From contig NZ_MIHA01000016.1 of assembly GCF_001722335.1 (NCBI RefSeq), forward strand, positions 74,185-138,184: a stretch of 64,000 nucleotides of DNA. Reading direction: 5' to 3'. The position numbers were made by a program, and so were the translations under genes. The notes beneath the pieces are model-generated. The model was not told the origin of the DNA. It ran no database searches and saw nothing but the letters and a program-made list of their open reading frames with translations. Below are positions 1 through 9,267 of the stretch, piece by piece; position 1 is the first letter of the stretch, and every line of letters begins with the position of its first letter. This DNA comes from Mycolicibacterium flavescens (GTDB taxonomy: Bacteria; Actinomycetota; Actinomycetes; Mycobacteriales; Mycobacteriaceae).

Positions 1-2
1 TC

Positions 3-2390
3 TTCTTCTTCACCCGCTACCACGAACTGATCCGCGAGGGACTCGAGTCCGACGACGCGGTCATCACCGCGCTCGGCACCATCGGCAAGGTGATCGCCGG
101 TTCCGCGGGCACCACCGCGCTGGCCTTCTACGGCCTGGCGTTCACCAAGCTCGGCGCGTTCTCGACCGTCGGCCCGGCGCTCGGCGTCACCGTGCTGATC
201 GGGTTCCTCGTCGCGGTCACCCTGCTGCCGGCGATGATCGTGCTCACCGGGCGTCGCGGCTGGGTCAAGCCCCGTAAGGACCTGACGAGCCGGTGGTGGC
301 GTCGCTCCGGCATCCACATCGTGCGCAGGCCGGTGTTCCACCTCGCCGTCAGCCTGGTGATTCTCATCGGTCTCGCCGCGTGCTTCACGATGATCAGGTT
401 CAACTACGACGAACGTACGAGCCTGCCCGCCGACGCCTCGAGCAACATCGGATACGCGGCGCTGGACAAGCATTTCCCGATCAGCAGCACGATCCAGCAG
501 TTCCTGCTGGTGCAGGCGCCGGACCAGGATCTCCGCAGCCCCAAGGCGCTCGCTGACATGGAGGAGATGGCCAAGCGGGTGGCCGCGCTGCCCGACATCG
601 ACATGATCCGGGGCATCACGAGGCCGACCGGTGAGGTGCTCGAACAGGCCAAGGCGACCTACCAGGCCGGTGAGGTCGGGTCCAAGCTCGGCGACGCGTC
701 GCAGTTGATCGAGGACAACGACGCCAACCTCAACCTGCTCAGCGGCGGCGCGGACAAACTCGCCGACACGCTCGATCAGCTGCGCGACGGGGTCGTCGAC
801 GGGATCGTCACGTTGCGTCCGCTGGCCAAGGTGCTGACCGACATGCAGGAGAAGTACGGCGGCACCACCACACTCGAGGAGATCGACAAGACCGCCACAC
901 TGGTGGCGAACATGAAATCGCTCGGTGATGCGATGGGCGACAGCCTGATGCAGATGGCCGAGATGTACAGCTGGGCAGGCCCGATCGTGAAGTCGCTCAA
1001 CTCGAGCCCGGTCTGCAACGTCGACCCGTCCTGCGTCGAGTCGCGGGCGTACCTGCAGCGGATCACCAAGATGAACGACGACGGCACCGCGCAGAAGGTC
1101 GCCAACCTCGGTCGCGTCCTGCAGGAGACCGAGGCCACCCAGACCCTCGACGAGACCGTGCGCGATCTGGGCACCAGCATGAAGGTCGCGGTCGAGGCGA
1201 TCCGCGCCGCCGGCCTCGAGGACACGGGCAGCGTGCAGGCGCAACTCGCCGAGGCGCAGGAGGGCGCCAACCTGTTGGCCGATTCCAGTCGTCAGCTCGC
1301 CGAGGGCGTGCAACTGCTCGTCGACCAGACCCGCAACATGGGTGGCGGGCTCGACCAGGCGTCGGCCTTCCTGATGGCGATGCGCAGCGAAGCCAAGGAC
1401 CCGCCGATGGCCGGGTTCTACGTGCCGCCGCAGATCCTCACCCAGGAGGAGTTCCAGAAAGCCGCCAAGCTGTTCATCTCGCCCGACGGGCACACGGCGC
1501 GCTACCTGGTGCAGACGGGTCTGAACCCGTTCGGCACCGAGGCCATGGACCAGGTCGACGACATCATCAAGGCGGCCGAAAGCGCCAAGCCGAACACGTC
1601 TTTGGCGGATGCGAAGATCTCGATGGTCGGGTTCTCGGCGGTCCAGAACGACATCCGCAACTACTACAACGGCGATGTCCGGTTCATCATCATCGTCACG
1701 CTGCTCGTGGTGCTGCTGATCCTCGTCGTGCTGCTGAAGTCGCTGGTCGCCCCGATCTACCTGGTGGGGTCGGTGATCCTGTCCTACGTGTCGGCGCTGG
1801 GCATCGGGGTGGTGTTCTTCCAGTTCATCCTCGGTCAGGGCATCCACTGGAGTGTGCCGGGGATGACGTTCCTGGTGCTGGTCGCGGTGGGCGCGGACTA
1901 CAACCTGCTGCTGATCGCCCGAATACGCGACGAGGCCGCGCGGGGGATCCGCACCGCGGTCATCCGCACGGTCACCGCGACAGGCAGCGTGATCACCTCC
2001 GCCGGACTGATTTTCGCGGCGTCGATGTTCGGCCTGACGTTCTCGAGCCTGCAGGCGGTCGTGCAGATCGGCTTCGTCATCGGTATCGGTCTGCTGCTCG
2101 ATACGTTCCTGGTGCGCACGATCACTGTGCCGGCATTGGCGGTGCTGATCGGCGACCGCAACTGGTGGCCCTCCAAACCCACGTTCGACGCCAAACCGTT
2201 GGTCACTCCTTTCCGCGGGGTCGACCGCAGCGGGGACAGCGACGAGATCACCGAGCCGATCCCGAATTCTTCGCTCGCCGAGGCGGATTCAGACGACTTC
2301 GACGACGACGAGCCCGACCGCACCGACGAACTGGTCTCGGTCGGCGGCGGCGACACCCGCACGGGCGACGGCTGGGTGCCCCCGCAGTAG
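3..2390 (+). CDS. MmpL-family (MmpL4/5-type) RND lipid/siderophore transporter, 5' end missing
   Basis: The reading frame is open from the left edge (FFFTRYHEL...), so the start and the first transmembrane/porter half lie outside; about 795 residues remain. MmpL proteins are inner-membrane RND transporters that use the proton gradient to export lipids or siderophores. Visible are the end of the first membrane bundle, a large second periplasmic loop with long helical coiled-coil segments and a Cys pair (SSPVCNVDPSC), and a second membrane bundle ending at DRNWWP that contains the GADYN motif with the Asp-Tyr pair used for proton relay. The coiled-coil insertion with its Cys pair places it with MmpL4/MmpL5 (siderophore or glycopeptidolipid export) rather than MmpL3. 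The tail is strongly acidic. No MmpS partner is visible; one may lie upstream of the window. Confidence 0.9.
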   Translation, partial: FFFTRYHELIREGLESDDAVITALGTIGKVIAGSAGTTALAFYGLAFTKLGAFSTVGPALGVTVLIGFLVAVTLLPAMIVLTGRRGWVKPRKDLTSRWWRRSGIHIVRRPVFHLAVSLVILIGLAACFTMIRFNYDERTSLPADASSNIGYAALDKHFPISSTIQQFLLVQAPDQDLRSPKALADMEEMAKRVAALPDIDMIRGITRPTGEVLEQAKATYQAGEVGSKLGDASQLIEDNDANLNLLSGGADKLADTLDQLRDGVVDGIVTLRPLAKVLTDMQEKYGGTTTLEEIDKTATLVANMKSLGDAMGDSLMQMAEMYSWAGPIVKSLNSSPVCNVDPSCVESRAYLQRITKMNDDGTAQKVANLGRVLQETEATQTLDETVRDLGTSMKVAVEAIRAAGLEDTGSVQAQLAEAQEGANLLADSSRQLAEGVQLLVDQTRNMGGGLDQASAFLMAMRSEAKDPPMAGFYVPPQILTQEEFQKAAKLFISPDGHTARYLVQTGLNPFGTEAMDQVDDIIKAAESAKPNTSLADAKISMVGFSAVQNDIRNYYNGDVRFIIIVTLLVVLLILVVLLKSLVAPIYLVGSVILSYVSALGIGVVFFQFILGQGIHWSVPGMTFLVLVAVGADYNLLLIARIRDEAARGIRTAVIRTVTATGSVITSAGLIFAASMFGLTFSSLQAVVQIGFVIGIGLLLDTFLVRTITVPALAVLIGDRNWWPSKPTFDAKPLVTPFRGVDRSGDSDEITEPIPNSSLAEADSDDFDDDEPDRTDELVSVGGGDTRTGDGWVPPQ

Positions 2391-2413
2391 GCGTCAGGAG
2401 CGGAACACTCGCG

Positions 2414-3529
2414 CTATACGCGCGGCATCATCTCTGAGTTGCTTCGCATCGCGTCGCCTATCAGACTTCCCCAGTCTTTCACGATGTTTCGCGAGGCAGC
2501 CCGGCGGCGGCTCGCGGCATCAGTGAACACACGCTGCGACAGAGGTGTGGCTTCGAGTGACAGGATCGCAGATGCGAAAGCCTCCGGGTGCGGCTCCGCG
2601 ACCTTGCCGGGCACGAATTCCGGGATCACCTTCGCCATTACACTGCGGTCCGCGGCGACGACGGGTTTGCCGAAGCTGGCCGCTTCGTACAACACCAGGC
2701 CGTAGGTCTCACCCAGAGATGGGTGTACGACGATTTGTGCCTGCGAATAGAATTCGGCAGGGTTTTCGACGTAGCCGCGAAAATTCACTCGTTCAGTTAT
2801 CCCCAGATCGTTCGCCAAGCGCTCTAGAGCCCTTCGCTCCGGGCCGTCTCCGACAACATCCAGCGAATATTGTTCTGGTAGGAGCGCGAGCGTGCGCAAT
2901 GCGAGCCCCTGATTCTTGGTCCTGGTCAAAGAGCCGACGGTCACGAGTCGCCCGCTGCAGATTTCTTCGGCGAAGTGTGAATCGAACTCTCGAACGATAT
3001 TCGGTATTACCTCAATTCTGTCCTGGAAGCCAGCTTCCCGCATATCGTGCCGCACCGATTCGCTGACGGTAACAGTGGCAAATGCGCGGTGATAATAGCG
3101 CCGAGCCGCGGCCTCCATCACCGCGAGACGCTTACATGACGCGACTTTGCCCTTGTCAAAAGAATGTTCTGCGATCAGGGTGTGGGCTAGTAATTTCTTC
3201 GGTAGTGCCATCAGCATCGGGATCGCAGTCCAAACGCCGCAAAGTATTATTACGTCGCCATTGGGGTCATTGCGGTGGCTGAAGGCTCGGGTGAGTGTGA
3301 CAGCTCGTTTCCAGTCAGGTATCCGCCCACCCCATGACTCGACCGTCACATGATCAATAGGAACATCGGCGCCGTCGTCTGCCAGGAGGACGATCCGCAC
3401 CTCATAATCTCTGGCCAGCGCCTTCGCCAGCGACAGAGTTGCCGACTCCATGCCCAGCAGCGGAGACAACGAGAGAATCACGAGCGTGACGCGAGTGCGC
3501 CGGCCGGAGATCGGTTCTTCGAATTTCAT
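2414..3529 (-). CDS. GT4-family glycosyltransferase
   Basis: A 371-residue GT-B glycosyltransferase. It should transfer a sugar from an activated donor to a lipid or saccharide acceptor on the cytoplasmic face. The C-terminal half has the GT4 features VTVGSLTRTKNQ, GDGPERRALERLA and the donor-binding EAASFGKPVVAAD with its conserved Glu. I chose the ATG at 3529 because GGGGGTAGCTAC precedes it; an in-frame TTG seven codons upstream is less likely. It converges on mmpL with only 23 bp between. Codon use is noticeably less GC-rich than in the core genes of the window, which suggests acquisition. Substrate unknown. Confidence 0.85.
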   Translation of the reverse strand: MKFEEPISGRRTRVTLVILSLSPLLGMESATLSLAKALARDYEVRIVLLADDGADVPIDHVTVESWGGRIPDWKRAVTLTRAFSHRNDPNGDVIILCGVWTAIPMLMALPKKLLAHTLIAEHSFDKGKVASCKRLAVMEAAARRYYHRAFATVTVSESVRHDMREAGFQDRIEVIPNIVREFDSHFAEEICSGRLVTVGSLTRTKNQGLALRTLALLPEQYSLDVVGDGPERRALERLANDLGITERVNFRGYVENPAEFYSQAQIVVHPSLGETYGLVLYEAASFGKPVVAADRSVMAKVIPEFVPGKVAEPHPEAFASAILSLEATPLSQRVFTDAASRRRAASRNIVKDWGSLIGDAMRSNSEMMPRV

Positions 3530-3734
3530 GTAGCTACCCCCGACCCCCAATGTAGAACACGCTTCCCGCCGATGCGAGCCAGCCTATATTGCGTAGCCGG
3601 TCGTGGCTGACGACTACGGAATACCACCGAAATGAACCGCGGAGTTTGCACGTCGCCTCTGCGCCGGGCGCTTCAAAAAACGTAGACAGGAGTTGGTTGC
3701 ACCTCCGCGTGCGATATATCTGCACGCGGGTAAG

Positions 3735-4442
3735 GTGTGCGCAATACTCGAAGGGGGTTGCAAAATTCAGAAAATCCTGGCCGGCAGGCAGCGATTCAAG
3801 CAAGTGGTCCGTCGTGCTGAAACTGTGGTAGCAAGACTCGGTTTTACCACCTCAGCCGACTACTGGGAGAAGCGATACCGTCGCGGCGGCACCTCAGGCG
3901 CCGGGTCGTACAACCGGCTTGCCGAATTCAAAGCCGAGGTGCTCAACGATTTCGTACGGGTAAACCGAGTACGCACGGTGATCGAGTTCGGTTCGGGTGA
4001 CGGTGCCCAAGTGCAATTGGCCGAGTTTCCGGACTATGTCGGGGTCGATGTCTCGCAAACTGCGATCTCGGCGTGCCGACGCCGGTTCGCCGGTGATTCT
4101 TCGAAACGGTTCGTACACACCGGCGATATTTCTACACAAGACCGAGGCGAGTTGGCGCTGTCATTGGACGTGATCTACCACCTGGTCGAGGACGAGGTAT
4201 TCGATTCCTATATGTGCCAGCTATTCGATGCCGCAGACAGATACGTGATCGTCTACTCGAGCAACGACACGCGCGACTGGCCCGACCCTCACGTCAAACA
4301 TCGCCGATTCACTGACTGGGTCGATCAGAACCGTCCGGATTTCACTGTGACCGAACGGATTCCGAACCGCTACCCGTATTCGAGCGACGACCCGGACAAC
4401 ACCAGCTTCGCTGACTTCTACGTCTTCACCCGGCGGAACTGA
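3735..4442 (+). CDS. class I SAM-dependent methyltransferase
   Basis: About 235 residues. A Rossmann methyltransferase motif I is clear (VIEFGSGDGAQVQL), followed by the acidic strand-2 end (YVGVDVS) and a motif II-like LSLDVIYHLVED. The segment FTTSADYWEKRY that opens the fold resembles small methyltransferases of surface-polysaccharide and glycolipid loci. The start is uncertain: the frame is open from a TTG at 3693, but that codon abuts its only purine tract, so the GTG at 3735 is used here. It stands alone on the plus strand between two glycosyltransferases transcribed the other way, in AT-richer DNA. A role in O-methylating a sugar is inferred from neighbours only. Confidence 0.7.
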   Translation: MCAILEGGCKIQKILAGRQRFKQVVRRAETVVARLGFTTSADYWEKRYRRGGTSGAGSYNRLAEFKAEVLNDFVRVNRVRTVIEFGSGDGAQVQLAEFPDYVGVDVSQTAISACRRRFAGDSSKRFVHTGDISTQDRGELALSLDVIYHLVEDEVFDSYMCQLFDAADRYVIVYSSNDTRDWPDPHVKHRRFTDWVDQNRPDFTVTERIPNRYPYSSDDPDNTSFADFYVFTRRN

Positions 4443-4465
4443 GCCGCTCGCCCTGTGCTGCGGAG

Positions 4466-5320
4466 CTATCTGCCGCTGACCAGGAATCCGTAGCCGTGCT
4501 TGCCGATCATGTAGCGGATCGACTCGTACTGCTGGCGACGGCGCTTCTTTCCTCGGACGTCGATGTAGTGGTGCACCACCTCGATGCTCGGATCGAAATA
4601 CCGCTTGACGCCCGCTTTCTCCAACCGGATCGCCAGATCCTGGGCGCCGTGGTTCCGCATTTTGGGGTCGTACCCGCCGATCGCCTTGAACACACGCGAG
4701 AAGATCAGCATGTTGCCCTCGTGGAGCCAGTACGCCTCGGCCGGCCGAGGCGGCTCCAGGACGTTGGGCCACTTGTTCGCCGCAGGGGTCCCCAGCAGCT
4801 TCACGGCGCGCGCCAGTGCTGGCCGCTCCTTCACCCGGTCGACCAGCGGAGGCACAAGTGTGACAATGGTTTTCAGCGAGAACACGGGTCCGTAGTTGTA
4901 CGGTTCCTGGCTGCCGTCGACGCGGCTGACCAAGCCGCCGATCGCACCTACGCCGCGGTCGGCGTAGCGGGCCGCGACCTCTCGCGCCACGGCGGCGGCT
5001 TCGGGCGTGGGGAGATCCATGTCTGCGTCGATGAAGTGAATCAACTCGTCATCGCCGACGTGGTCGATGATCTGGTTGCGGTTGGCGGTGCAACCTTGGT
5101 TCTGAGGCGCACGCACCAATCTGACTGCACCGTTGAACGAGTTGACTACATCGACGCTGTCATCGGTGGATCCGTCGTCGAGCACATAGATGCGGTCATA
5201 GCCACGTTCGATGACCTGAGGTAGCAGCAGACGCAGATGGTGGCCCATGTTGTAGTTAGGGATCGCCGCGACCACCGGCATGTGCTTGGTCACGGTTGTC
5301 TTGGAAATTATGGACGTCAT
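4466..5320 (-). CDS. GT2-family glycosyltransferase
   Basis: A 284-residue GT-A enzyme. The N-terminal nucleotide-binding segment is VVAAIPNYNMGHHL...VLDDGSTDDS, the metal-binding DxD-type motif is HFIDADMD, and the acceptor-side motif is GGYDPKMRNHGAQDLAIRLEKAG, close to the ED motif of GT2 enzymes. It has no membrane segment, so it probably glycosylates a lipid-linked or soluble intermediate at the inner face. The ATG at 5320 has GGAG nine bases upstream and lies 4 bp after the stop of the permease gene, so it is the last gene of the dehydrogenase-ABC-GT operon. Donor and acceptor are unknown. Confidence 0.88.
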   Translation of the reverse strand: MTSIISKTTVTKHMPVVAAIPNYNMGHHLRLLLPQVIERGYDRIYVLDDGSTDDSVDVVNSFNGAVRLVRAPQNQGCTANRNQIIDHVGDDELIHFIDADMDLPTPEAAAVAREVAARYADRGVGAIGGLVSRVDGSQEPYNYGPVFSLKTIVTLVPPLVDRVKERPALARAVKLLGTPAANKWPNVLEPPRPAEAYWLHEGNMLIFSRVFKAIGGYDPKMRNHGAQDLAIRLEKAGVKRYFDPSIEVVHHYIDVRGKKRRRQQYESIRYMIGKHGYGFLVSGR

Positions 5321-5324
5321 GCCA

Positions 5325-6122
5325 TCAGACTCCTGTCTCCGCCGCAATGCGGTAATTGCGGACAGCTAGTGGACCGAACACGACTGCGAAAACGGCCACC
5401 CATCCGAGTGTCCCGAGCAAGGGCCACACGACACTCCCGCCTTCCGAGAGTGCGCGCATCAATTCGATGGGTGGCGACATTGGTTGGAACTGGATGACGG
5501 GCCGAAGCCATGACGGGAACATCTCCATGGGAGCGACACCGGAGCTACTGAACACCAATCCGATTGATGCCGAACCGAGGTATGTGTACATGGCGCTGCC
5601 GTCGGGGCCGACGGCCAACGCGAGCGTCGTTACGACCATTGCGAAGGTCATCACCATGACGACGGGGACAAGCAGGTACGGAAGTACCAGGAGCCAACTT
5701 CCGTGGAATCTCAACCCCATGGCGACGCCGAGTACGGTAATGAGCGCGGTGCTCACCACCGTCCGCGCACCCTCGGCGAGTAGTCGTCCGATGAGAGCGC
5801 TGGCTCGGTGCACGGGGAACGTCCAGAGCCTGCTCAACAAGCCGCAACGCCTCTCGCCGGGAATGGAGAACCCGGCCCCGAGAGCCCCGAACATGCCGCC
5901 TGCGAGCGCGCACAGCGGAACCAAACCGTTGAGATTGTCGGTGCCGGCCAGTCGCATCAGCGATTCGCTGACCAGGATGTGATAGATGACCAGCAGGAGC
6001 GTCGGGTAGACGACACTCTGGATCGGTAGCAGCGGCTCATTGCGCCACCGGACAAAATGGCGACGTGCAAACAGCATGCTCTCAACCGCGAGGGTGTTCA
6101 GCGAAGATGTCTTGACGGTCAT
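5325..6122 (-). CDS. ABC-2 type (Drr-like) permease A
   Basis: A 265-residue integral membrane protein of the ABC-2/daunorubicin-resistance class, with about six hydrophobic helices (for example SWLLVLPYLLVPVVMVMTFAMVV and VAVFAVVFGPLAV). The family hallmark is the conserved loop SSSGVAPMEMFPSWLRPVIQFQPMSPPIELMRAL; the other permeases in this window carry related SPxxxFPxWLxPVxxxQPxS-like segments. The start ATG at 6122 overlaps the stop of permease B by four bases (ATGA), so the two are translationally coupled and likely form a heterodimer with the adjacent ATPase, as DrrB and DrrC do with DrrA in phthiocerol lipid export. Export of a glycolipid made by the neighbouring enzymes is inferred. 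Confidence 0.88.
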   Translation of the reverse strand: MTVKTSSLNTLAVESMLFARRHFVRWRNEPLLPIQSVVYPTLLLVIYHILVSESLMRLAGTDNLNGLVPLCALAGGMFGALGAGFSIPGERRCGLLSRLWTFPVHRASALIGRLLAEGARTVVSTALITVLGVAMGLRFHGSWLLVLPYLLVPVVMVMTFAMVVTTLALAVGPDGSAMYTYLGSASIGLVFSSSGVAPMEMFPSWLRPVIQFQPMSPPIELMRALSEGGSVVWPLLGTLGWVAVFAVVFGPLAVRNYRIAAETGV

Positions 6123-6862
6123 CCGGTCCGCCTTTGCATCCGCACCGCGATCGCACCGAACACGACCAGCATGCCCAGACACCATGCCAGGGTGGCAAAC
6201 AAGTTCCCAGACGTCACTTCGCCGCCGGCGAACCCGCGCAGCGTCTCGGTGACCTGTGAGATGGGCTGGTACTGGACAAACGGTTCGATCCAGTCCGGAA
6301 ACGATTCCACGGGGGCCACTCCCGTCGACAGGAGAACCAGCAGCAGTTGTGGCACCAGGAGTAGTTGGCTCGCTGCGTCGAGTCTCCAGCCGATCGAGCC
6401 GGTCGCATCGGCACCCAGTGATAGCGCAAGGGTCAGCAGCAGAGCGACGACAACGAACGCAACGCCGTACCCGAAGCCGCCCGACATCCGGAACCCGAAA
6501 AGATAGGCGACGGCGACAGCCGCGACCAGCGCGAGTAGCCCCCGCATCAGGCAGTAGAGCATGCGTGCGGTCAGCGGCACAGCGGCTGATATCGGCAGCG
6601 TGCGTAGCCGAACGCCGAAATCAGCTCGTTGATCCTTGGCCGCACGTTCAGCGGTTGTCATCGCGCCGAGCAACATCGCCTGCACCACAACGGCGGGCAA
6701 GACGTACTGGGCGTAGCTGACTCCGCCCGTATCAATGACGTTCTGGAGCACGAGTGTGAACCCGATGAAGGTGGCGACGGGCGCGAGCACCGCGAAGAGG
6801 ATGTCCCGGTCGCGGATCGTGCTCACGATGACCCGCTCGGTTAGCGCGACAAGCGCCGTCAT
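6119..6862 (-). CDS. ABC-2 type (Drr-like) permease B
   Basis: A 247-residue ABC-2 membrane protein with about six hydrophobic segments and the family loop STGVAPVESFPDWIEPFVQYQPIS. It is a diverged paralogue of the next gene (same topology, same loop), so the transporter is probably a heterodimer. The start overlaps the ATPase stop by four bases (ATGA) and its own stop overlaps the next start the same way, giving three coupled cistrons. In mycobacteria the DrrABC arrangement exports complex lipids; the cargo here is unknown. Confidence 0.88.
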   Translation of the reverse strand: MTALVALTERVIVSTIRDRDILFAVLAPVATFIGFTLVLQNVIDTGGVSYAQYVLPAVVVQAMLLGAMTTAERAAKDQRADFGVRLRTLPISAAVPLTARMLYCLMRGLLALVAAVAVAYLFGFRMSGGFGYGVAFVVVALLLTLALSLGADATGSIGWRLDAASQLLLVPQLLLVLLSTGVAPVESFPDWIEPFVQYQPISQVTETLRGFAGGEVTSGNLFATLAWCLGMLVVFGAIAVRMQRRTG

Positions 6863-7797
6863 ACGGTAACGGTCCCAGGGGTCAAGTGCAGGAACACTTC
6901 GTCAAGCGACGGCTTGCGCAGCGAAATGTCATGCAGCTCAATGCCGAGCGCTTCGACGCGGCGTAGCACCTCGACCAGGGTCGCGACCCCTTCGGGCGCA
7001 GGAACGGCGACGGCGTTCGCCGAGTAGCTGATCTCAGCGCCCTCGATGTCCTCGACCGCTGCGAACAGCCGGGGTATGTCGGCGGGATTGACCGGCGACA
7101 CCTCGCAGTAGCTGTGACCGAGGAGCCGTTTCAAGTCGTCGGATGTCCCGCTGGCGATGATCTGGCCGCCGTCGAGGATGACGATCGAATCGCTGAGAAC
7201 GTCGGCTTCCTCGAGGTACTGGGTGGTCAGCAGAACGGTGATGTCCTGAGCTTTGAGAGCGGAAACCAGAGCCCAGACGTCGCGCCTGCTGCGTGGGTCC
7301 AGGCCGGTGGTCGGTTCGTCAAGGAACAGCACTTTCGGCTGGTCGACGAGGGCGGCCGCGATATCGATGCGTCGCCGCATTCCGCCCGAGTAAGTCGAGA
7401 CGCGGCGATCGGCAGCATGGTTCATGTCGAACTGGTCGATCAATTCGGCGGCCCGTCGCCGCGCTTCGGCGCGACGCATTCCACGTAGCCGCGCGAACAA
7501 CACAAGATTTTCCCGACCGGTGAGTGCACCGTCGAGCGCGGCCTCCTGCCCTGTCAGACCGATACTTGCGCGCACCTTCGCCGGCTGTCGGGCAACGTCG
7601 TATCCGGCCACCAGAGCGCGTCCGGAGCTGGGCCGCAAGAGGGTGGACAGAATCTTGACCACTGTGGTCTTGCCTGCCCCGTTGTGTCCCAACAGTGCGC
7701 ACACCGAGCCCGTTGGTACCTGAAAGCTGACGTCCCGCAGTGCGGTCACATCCTCGCCGAAAGTTTTGCCCACGCCGTGCAGTTCGATCGCCATCAT
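6859..7797 (-). CDS. DrrA-like ABC transporter ATPase
   Basis: A 312-residue nucleotide-binding subunit. Walker A is GHNGAGKT (residues 37-44), the signature is YSGGMRRR, Walker B is VLFLDEPTTGLDPRSR, and the switch segment reads LLTTQYLEEAD, where a Gln stands at the usual H-loop His, as is common in DrrA-type ATPases. The C-terminal extension ending KPSLDEVFLHLTP is the DrrA-family regulatory tail. The ATG at 7797 overlaps the stop of the upstream dehydrogenase gene (ATGA). It should energise the two permeases downstream. Confidence 0.92.
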   Translation of the reverse strand: MMAIELHGVGKTFGEDVTALRDVSFQVPTGSVCALLGHNGAGKTTVVKILSTLLRPSSGRALVAGYDVARQPAKVRASIGLTGQEAALDGALTGRENLVLFARLRGMRRAEARRRAAELIDQFDMNHAADRRVSTYSGGMRRRIDIAAALVDQPKVLFLDEPTTGLDPRSRRDVWALVSALKAQDITVLLTTQYLEEADVLSDSIVILDGGQIIASGTSDDLKRLLGHSYCEVSPVNPADIPRLFAAVEDIEGAEISYSANAVAVPAPEGVATLVEVLRRVEALGIELHDISLRKPSLDEVFLHLTPGTVTV

Positions 7798-9131
7798 TCC
7801 GCCTTCGTCGTCGGCGCCATCGCGCCGCGGCCGAGCGCATAGACGGACCAGCCGGCGCCGACCCAGTAGTCGCGGTCGATCGCGTTGCGGGTGTCCAGCA
7901 GTCTCGGCTGCCTGACCAGCGACCGGAACGCAACCGGGTCGATGGCGCAGTACTCGTCCCACTCGGTGGCGAGCACGATCAGATCGACGTTGCGGCAGGC
8001 GTCCTCGACGGTCTCGCAGTACGTGAGGGTCGGGAAGATCGCCTTGGCGTTGCTGATCGCGCGCGGATCGTGCACCCGCACATCGGCTCCCTTGAGGTGA
8101 AGCGCCGCAGCCACATTCAGCGCGGGGGAGTCGCGCACGTCGTCGCTGTTCGGTTTGAACGCAGCCCCCAGCACGGCGACGTTCTTGCCCAGGCAGTCTC
8201 CGCCGAGCATCGCACCGGCGACCGTGACCGCCTTCTCGCGCCGCCGCACGTTGATCTTGTCGACCTCGTGCAGGAACGTCAGCGAATCAGAGGCACCCAG
8301 TTCTCCGGCGCGGGCGCTGAACGCCCGGATGTCCTTGGGCAGACACCCGCCGCCGAAACCCAGCCCGGCGTTGAGGAACTTGCGGCCGATGCGCTCGTCG
8401 TACCCCAGCGCACGGCCGAGGGTCACCACGTCGGCGTTGACCAGCTCGCAGACCTCGGCCATCGCGTTGATGAACGAGATCTTGGTCGCCAGGAAGGAAT
8501 TCGCCGCGACCTTGACCATCTCGGCGGTCGCCAGATCGGTGGTCAGGTGCGGGGTGCCGGCCTCGATGAGGCGGCTGTACACCTGCTGCAGCGTCTTTTC
8601 TGCGTGTTCGGACGTGACGCCGAAGATCAGGCGATCCGGGTGCAGGGTGTCCTCGATCGCCTTGCCCTCACGCAGGAACTCCGGATTCCAGGAAAGCTCG
8701 AGCAGATCGCTTGCCGCCGTGCCCGCGAGTTCGTCCGAGAGGCGCTGGGCCGTGCCCACCGGGACCGTCGACTTGCCGACCACCAGGCCGGGGCTGTCGG
8801 CGTGCTCGGCAATCATGGCCACCGCACTATTGACGTAGCGCACGTCGGCGGCGTTGGAGCCGGGCGACTGCGGGGTGCCGACGCAGACGAAATGAACCGC
8901 TGCGCCCGAGACGGCTTCCTTGGGATCGTGGGTGAAATGCAGGCGGCCGGTCGTCAGGACCTCGGCGAGCATCTCCTCGAAACCGGGCTCGTAGAACGGC
9001 GACGCACCCGATGCGAGCCGGTCGATCTTCGCCGCATCGGTGTCGTATGCGCTGACCTCGTGCCCGAGATGCGCCATGCACACGGCGTGAACCGCGCCGA
9101 GATAACCCGTGCCGACGACGCTAATTCGCAT
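7794..9131 (-). CDS. UDP-glucose/GDP-mannose dehydrogenase family protein (UDP-glucose 6-dehydrogenase-like)
   Basis: A 445-residue NAD-dependent enzyme that oxidises the C6 hydroxyl of a nucleotide sugar to a carboxylate in two steps. It has the N-terminal Rossmann motif VVGTGYLGAVHA, the catalytic Lys in EMVKVAANSFLATK (Lys207), the thiohemiacetal-forming Cys263 in FGGGCLPKDIRAF, and the C-terminal UDP-binding segment LGAAFKPNSDDVRDSPALNVA. It is close to M. tuberculosis UdgA (Rv0322) in length and motifs, so UDP-glucose to UDP-glucuronate is the best guess; GDP-mannose is not excluded. It leads an operon with the ABC exporter and the GT2 gene, which suggests that an acidic sugar is part of the exported product. 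Confidence 0.9.
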   Translation of the reverse strand: MRISVVGTGYLGAVHAVCMAHLGHEVSAYDTDAAKIDRLASGASPFYEPGFEEMLAEVLTTGRLHFTHDPKEAVSGAAVHFVCVGTPQSPGSNAADVRYVNSAVAMIAEHADSPGLVVGKSTVPVGTAQRLSDELAGTAASDLLELSWNPEFLREGKAIEDTLHPDRLIFGVTSEHAEKTLQQVYSRLIEAGTPHLTTDLATAEMVKVAANSFLATKISFINAMAEVCELVNADVVTLGRALGYDERIGRKFLNAGLGFGGGCLPKDIRAFSARAGELGASDSLTFLHEVDKINVRRREKAVTVAGAMLGGDCLGKNVAVLGAAFKPNSDDVRDSPALNVAAALHLKGADVRVHDPRAISNAKAIFPTLTYCETVEDACRNVDLIVLATEWDEYCAIDPVAFRSLVRQPRLLDTRNAIDRDYWVGAGWSVYALGRGAMAPTTKAE

Positions 9132-9267
9132 CCGATGAAACCTGCATTCTCAAATCAGTCCTCACGCCAGGCAGCCAACAGTGCTCCGTCGGCGAATCCG
9201 GGAACAACGCGGACATGCCGACAAATCTGGGACCGGAAGCCTCAGCGTTTCGCGACTACCCCGCGGC

